DNA of 64,000 nucleotides, taken from positions 1,054,001 through 1,118,000 of the forward strand of contig JAPEIS010000010.1 in NCBI GenBank assembly GCA_029531795.1, read 5' to 3'. The notes beneath the pieces were generated by a model, which had not been told where the DNA came from, ran no database searches, and was given only the letters and a program-made list of their open reading frames with translations. A program made the translations under genes and the position numbers. The DNA is from Sclerotinia nivalis (taxonomy: Eukaryota; Ascomycota; Leotiomycetes; Helotiales; Sclerotiniaceae). This document shows positions 59,175-64,000 of this stretch, piece after piece (position 1 is the first letter of the stretch; each line of letters opens with the position of its first letter).

Positions 59175-61080
59175 GTATCTAATTACTATTATATTGTATT
59201 ACAAGAAACCTTGTATTCCAGAGATATTCAAGGCATTGATCAATAGCTTTCATATATTCAATCGATAGATTAATCAAGTAATGATTTAATTATAAAACAG
59301 TAAATAAGATATCTATTTTTATTGTGATTATAATATATAGAATTGATCTCATTTTCTTCTGATACAATTTGACTATATATATAGGAGCTTGGCCTAAATT
59401 TTTCCGAAATACTATTATAGGAAGCAATGTGTATGCTATCCCTTTTGTTGCTTTAAATTTTTTAGCAATCTTTTCAATGTATATATCATAAACCAGCTAT
59501 AGCTTTTTCTTGAATCGATTACAAAGGATATATATTTCTAAAAACCATTTTGTATTTCCAAGGTTATATAATTCATATACAACTTTGATTCCTTTAATAA
59601 TTTTCGTAGTAATTAGTTTATTCTTCTTATAATATATGATCTAAACATCATCCACAAAGAATAGGATTATAATAGTATACTCTAAATTGATATAAAAATA
59701 TAGCTCCTTCTTATATTGTATTAATCCTAGTTTTTCGAACGTTCGAATGAAATCCCTGAATTATATTGCAAAGGAATCTCGAAGACTATATAGTGCTCGA
59801 TCGATAATAATATATTTGTTAAGGATTTTGTAGTTATCAGAAAGATAATATACAATTGAAGTATCAGAAGGGTTGTATAAAGTATTGACAAAAATATTGA
59901 TTATATTGTATTATTTGGTTTCGAGATTGTATTTGGCGATGATTGCTATAACGATTCGGAATGATCGGTTAGCGAATATAACGGTATAAATAGTTTCAAT
60001 TGTATTTTTAACCTGAAGATCTTTTTGTATTATTAAACGAAAGCGGCAACGAATGATTAAATTTTGATCATTATATTTGTATATAAATATTTATTGAAAA
60101 AGAATCGATTTTATAGATTCCGATCCGGAATCGATTTCATATCAGGTATTTCTAGTCTTAAGGTTATTAATCTTAAGATCGTAGTTTTGTTTAAACTAAT
60201 ATCCTATTTGATGATCTTCTAATTGATAATAAAAATAGGGTAGTTTTGAAGCTGTAAAAGTATGAATTCGAGGGAGAGATATTGCTTATAATCTATAGAT
60301 TGTAGATTAGATAAATGACAATAGTAGTCTTGTTTTAGTTCCAATAATAATTATATTATGAATTGTTACAAATTGGGAATATTCTTTTATATTATCCATT
60401 CTAGTTTGATTGGGTTAAAAGGTAGAATGAAAATCGTTGAAACGATTTAATCTCGATAAACCTATCTTTTACACGATGATGATTTCTATATAGGATCCAG
60501 TGTTAAAGTTATTTCCTTGATAGCATTACTATATATATAATTGCCTTCGGGTATATACTAATTGCTTTAGGGTGTAATATTGGAAAAAAGATAACTCCGG
60601 TAGATAATCGAATAATTGAAATTCAAATAAATTGATTTGAACCCTAAATATTTCAATCCTTATAAAGCGAGATTTTTTGGACATCCTTTCAAGATTATAA
60701 ATCTACAAATCTTCAATAAGTTTATCAAGAAACAATATAGAATACAGTAGTCTTTTCGATAACTGGATTTCCTTTATAGTATATTCTAATTGATTGTACT
60801 AGTATATTTGCTTCCTTTTGGAACATTGTAATTAATCGATTGAAAGAAACTTTGGATCACTTTCGTATTTATTATAAAGAACTTTGGTAGTACAATTAGT
60901 AGATTCAAATTCTATATTCCCTATATCAATATATTCTGCAAAATCGAAGTTCGAGTTATCATTACGAGTATTTTCTTGAGTATCGTTATCATTTTTATCT
61001 GCGAGATATAGTTGTTCTTCAATAGCAGAATCGGTATTTCCGATTTCTTCAATAAAAAGATCGATTGGTATTTATATATC
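59175..61080 (-). pseudogene. Copia-3 reverse transcriptase
   Basis: Minus-strand Ty1/copia RT: the ANRSFRIVIAIIAKYNLETK-type block and INIFVNTLYNPSD (about 59990-59840), DRALYSLRDSFAIYFRDF (about 59800), the catalytic FVDDV (about 59650), and then YELYNLGNTKWFLEIYIL, the typical copia LG-x-x-KWFLG block. It reaches the B4 insertion at 59175. Upstream, to about 61080, lies the poorly kept N-terminal RT. A handful of stops replace Trp and Gln codons. Confidence 0.85.
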
Positions 61081-61640
61081 TTTATTGCTTGCCCCATCGA
61101 TATCACCTGAAGGATTAGATAAATTGGATGATTCTAGATCGGATTCTGTATTCTCATCATTATCCCTCAGATCTGTTTCTATCCCCAAGCTTAGTTCGTT
61201 TATGAATGATAATAAATCTAAAATGCACTTGATAACTAAGCTTAAAGTTTTTCGATCAATAAAAATAGGTAAATGAATAAAGTTATTATAATTATCTTTA
61301 TATTAAATGATCATTCCGTTTATTTCAATATAGTTTTATATATCGAAAACTCTTGCCAGTTGTTTGAATTCTTCTGTATTATAAATATCGATTATTTGAT
61401 TAATAGAATCCATACGATAAATGAAATCTTCATTGAATATAACGTTTCAAATAATTATAACTTTATCGAGTTTGGGTATCCATATATAGTAGATTAATAT
61501 ATCTGGGATATAATCTACTAAATATCCAATATATATTCGAGGATTAGTTTTGTATTATCTTCTATTGAATCCAGTTTCTTTGTTCTTATCCAAGGAATAG
61601 GTTTTACATCTATATCTGTAGATTCTATTCCAATTGGAAT
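61081..61640 (-). pseudogene. Copia-3 linker between integrase and RT
   Basis: Ser/Asp/Glu/Asn-rich stretch on the minus strand (for example DLRDNDENTESDLESSNL), preceded by the GYLVDYIPDI and WIPKLDKV block that ends copia integrase regions. No domain. Plus-strand frames at 61085-61276 and 61273-61497 are shadows. Confidence 0.6.
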
Positions 61641-62437
61641 AAAGATTGTTAAATATTTTCTTTACGAATAAGGAATTGTCTTTATAGAAATAATCACAAA
61701 ATCATATATTGAGTATTTTATTTGAAGATTTGAAGGATTTGGTCTTCAAAGAGCTTATATTGTACAAATAAATTGCAGCTTACACCATTTCTACCTATAA
61801 TTTATTTAATAAACCCAATGTGATCCTTATTTTGATCTATTTGGTAACTATTTTTTGTCCTGTACATTCTGATTCTTCATTGGATTTGTACATATGAAAA
61901 GGGGATAGCTCAAATTCAATACCTTCTTGCTTAATTCATTTTTCAAAGAATATATCTTCTATAATCCCAATAACAAATATATCGTTATCCTATTTGATTT
62001 TTACGATTGCTAGACCGTATTTATAGTAAACTCAAGTAAAGAAACTTTGTATAATAGAAAACACTTTATTGTAGGTTTTCCTATAAAAGGAATACAAAAA
62101 GATCTTACCATTATATATATCTTTGATTACAAGAAACCACAATGCACTTGTATACTCTTTGTCGAAATCAAAAAGATTCCATTGGATTTTGTAGAATAGC
62201 CGAGGCGGCTGGCGATCACTCGGTATATAAGAGATGACCTGTTTTGTATAAGTGCGAGTACAATTTGTGTATTCGATACAAATGATACCTTTTATCTTGA
62301 CGTTTCGTATTGCAAACACTAAATGTTCGAGTGTTTCTTTTTCTAGATATCCTGAGCGTTTATGCTATAGTTCACTTGTATCCTCTTTAGGAAGAGATGG
62401 ATCACAAAATCGATGGAATGCTTTATTGACTTTATGA
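61641..62437 (-). pseudogene. Copia-3 integrase
   Basis: Minus-strand copia pre-integrase and integrase core: CIEYTNCTRTYTKQVISY (second part of the His/Cys zinc-binding region), PSDRQPPRLFYKIQWNLFDF (first D), DNDIFVIG (second D) and SNEESECTGQKI (E region), followed by YLYNISSLKTKSFKSSN. 62032-62319 stays open; stops lie downstream. It matches Copia-2 49600-50318. Confidence 0.85.
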
Positions 62438-62613
62438 TTCATTATTGAATATATCAAAAAAGAGTTGCTTACGGGAATAGATAAGAGAATACTCGAATAG
62501 ATTGAAAATGGTTTATATTCTAAGAATACAAGATTTTCAGTACAAATGTATTTAGTTATTATAATATTATTTGAAAGATCTTTTTTATAAAAAGTACAAT
62601 CGTATTTAGAATA
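62438..62613 (-). other. Copia-3 connection between protease and integrase
   Basis: AT-rich pol segment with stops between the protease and the zinc-binding region of integrase. It matches the same place in Copia-2 (49286-49560) and has no separate feature. Confidence 0.45.
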
Positions 62614-63000
62614 TTATATACCAGTTTTCAATAATCGAGTTTCTAAAACGATATTGATATAGAAACTAGGGATTAATACTATATTGTTTAGAACGAGATC
62701 ATTATTAGGATAACCTTCTCTTTCGATAATTCCTTTGATTGTATAGGTACCATAATCCAAAACTTGAAAGGATGTAGTGTTTGCTTTTACAAGATCATTA
62801 AAGCCAAATGATATATATTGATGATTATCTATAAAAAAGATGTCGTTTATAATATATATAGCATTACAGTTATCAAACAAAATATTATTGAAGAAACAAT
62901 GAACCTTTATAATAATAATATAAACCTTTGCTTGATTAATATGAATATCAAGGATAATAGCATTGAATAAAGTTTCGGAAGGATTTATACTTGATTTCAT
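62614..63000 (-). pseudogene. Copia-3 protease region
   Basis: 128-residue open stretch with VHCFFNNILFDNCNAIYIIND at the active-site loop and SFQVLDYGTYTIKGI and IPSFYINIVLETRLLK of the copia protease core. It is one of the longest surviving copia frames here and nearly the same as Copia-2 48899-49285. The active-site Gly is replaced by Cys or Asn in all three copies. Confidence 0.83.
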
Positions 63001-64000
63001 TTATCCTTTTTTGATCCACTCAGTATATAAATGTTTTCATAGTTATAAGTTAGTTCGATCCCTGATCACTTTTAATTCGGATTCGGTATAATGCTATCGG
63101 GGTATTGTATCTGCTTTACCAATGAACGTTAGCTCTATAATTCGATAATTGTTTATATAATACTGATACCCTAATTTACTCTTCCAATTGGTTTCCGTTT
63201 TGCAAGGATATACCCAGATTCTATTGATATCCGAATTTCCTTTAGAGTTGATTCTCTTTTTATTTTTCTTAAACTTTTTATTGTTTTAGAAAAAGCTAAA
63301 AGTAGAATATATACCTCCTTTAATTTTAAAAGCTATTGAATCCTGATAGACTAATTCTTCAAAGATATCTTCGAATTATTGAAATGAAAGATTAAATAAT
63401 CCGAATTGATTATTCATTTCGATTTGTATGATTATAGTGTTTGCCCAAATTGAAAACAATCTGGTACTAATCGTTTGCAAAAATGCAATAATGGTTATTT
63501 TATCCTGAACCTCAATTATTTTATATAAGAAAGCTTTGGTATAAGCTATAGTTCAATCTTTATATCATTTGACAAAATCGATTTTATTGAACAACATTTG
63601 CATTAGCATAAACCGATATTCATATAATACTACCATTTTAGTAATAGTTACTGTAAAAACGAATTTCCGTTTAAGTATTAAAATGATTATTTTGAATAAA
63701 AGAGATATAGTACCTTTATTACAAATGGAAAGTTTTATAAAGTGAATTTGGTTTATAATTGATTTGATCCATTTATATACATTTCGAAAGGCTTTGTGAT
63801 TCTGAGTATACTCGTGTTGACAATATCGATACTCCGTTTGAAAAGTGTTAAGTTCAGTTACGATATCTTGGAATGTTGCAGAGAAGGGAGCAATAGATCG
63901 AATTGGTATAGATCCCGATATATTTCCGTCGGAATTCCCCATATTAATATTTCCACTTGTATCTTACCGAATTTGAATTGCCACAAAGTATTCCGTGAAT
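63001..64000 (-). pseudogene. Copia-3 gag
   Basis: Minus-strand gag. An open 125-residue N-terminal block starts at the Met at 63942 (MGNSDGNISGSIPIRS, then FQDIVTELNTFQTEYRYC), followed by broken pieces to about 63005. It matches Copia-1 (41285-42360) and Copia-2 (47960-48890). The coding similarity seen upstream of this Met in Copia-1 and Copia-2 suggests that the real start lies beyond the window edge. Confidence 0.78.

Larger units (their letters stand above)
50319..64000 (-). mobile_element. Copia-3, Ty1/copia element hosting Gypsy B4, running out of the window
   Basis: Minus-strand element: 3' LTR 50319-50678, unusual 3' non-coding region, RNase H 51832-52302, [B4 52303-59174], RT 59175-61080, linker, integrase, protease, and gag to 64000. 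Its 5' LTR lies beyond the window. It inserted into Copia-2 integrase (left flank GAATA). Protease, integrase and gag match Copia-1 and Copia-2, so all three belong to one family. Confidence 0.85.

Noticed and set aside
61085..61497. Plus-strand frames in Copia-3
   Set aside because: Opposite strand of the integrase-RT linker and integrase end; the conserved reading is on the minus strand.
62252..62437. Plus-strand 61-residue frame
   Set aside because: Antisense of the conserved Copia-3 integrase zinc-binding region.
1..64000. CRISPR array, phage, integron or bacterial operon
   Set aside because: No regularly spaced repeats with unique spacers and no bacterial gene organisation; the repeats are retroelement leaders and LTRs.
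5465..64000. Mitochondrial origin because of high AT
   Set aside because: No mitochondrial genes, and many LTR retroelements with target duplications and chromodomains, which are nuclear.

Overview
This window looks like nuclear DNA of a filamentous ascomycete (Pezizomycotina), and almost all of it is a nested graveyard of retrotransposons in AT-rich DNA. The evidence is the mix of Ty3/gypsy elements with C-terminal chromodomains, two kinds of Ty1/copia element and a Tad1-like LINE. Related copies differ mainly by C->T and G->A transitions, often at CpA, and their open frames are broken by many stops. That is what repeat-induced point mutation (RIP) leaves behind. The species cannot be named from the sequence. 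No CRISPR, tRNA, rRNA, defence or metabolic gene cluster was found.

Left edge, 1-7197. A little-mutated Ty3/gypsy element (Gypsy-E, minus strand) has an intact gag, and its pol has a single stop. Upstream of gag lie an unusual row of hairpins (3677-3833) and a short LTR (3834-3971). A small island of ordinary base composition (about 4377-5464) holds the only convincing host gene, a 134-residue DUF4267 membrane protein (4817-5221). Next to it is the N-terminal stump of a histidine phosphatase (5285-5464). AT-rich DNA with a 9-bp minisatellite follows.

Middle, 7198-43198. A copia LTR fragment (7198-7414) is cut by Gypsy-C (7415-15647, plus strand), which carries a 1,247-bp internal tandem duplication and unlike flanks. 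A minus-strand copia RT/RNase H piece of a second family (15648-17085) follows. Then come three minus-strand copies of one chromodomain gypsy family, here called B. B1 (17086-19721 plus 26482-30591) is split by complete B2 (19722-26476, target duplication CCTAT). A truncated B3 (30592-35165 plus 40981-41030) has a Tad1-like LINE (35166-40951) inside its 5' LTR. The 5' part of copia element Copia-1 (41031-43198, minus) closes the block.

Right, 43199-64000. A remnant of another gypsy lineage (Gypsy-F, plus) is followed by an unassigned ORF (46391-46765). Copia-2 (46817-50318, plus) is interrupted by Copia-3 (50319 to beyond 64000, minus), which is itself interrupted by full-length B4 (52303-59174, plus, target duplication GTATT/GTATC). 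Short solo elements with exact or nearly exact target duplications sit at 7854-7957, 42103-42220 and 47553-47838.

None of the retroelement copies looks able to move by itself; Gypsy-E is closest to intact but runs out of the window. I see no evidence for a new multi-gene biological system. The most unusual items are the hairpin array beside Gypsy-E, the same terminal LTR sequence shared by copia and gypsy families, the elements whose two ends have unlike flanks, the well-preserved ORF at 46391-46765 and the little-mutated 286-bp insertion in Copia-2.
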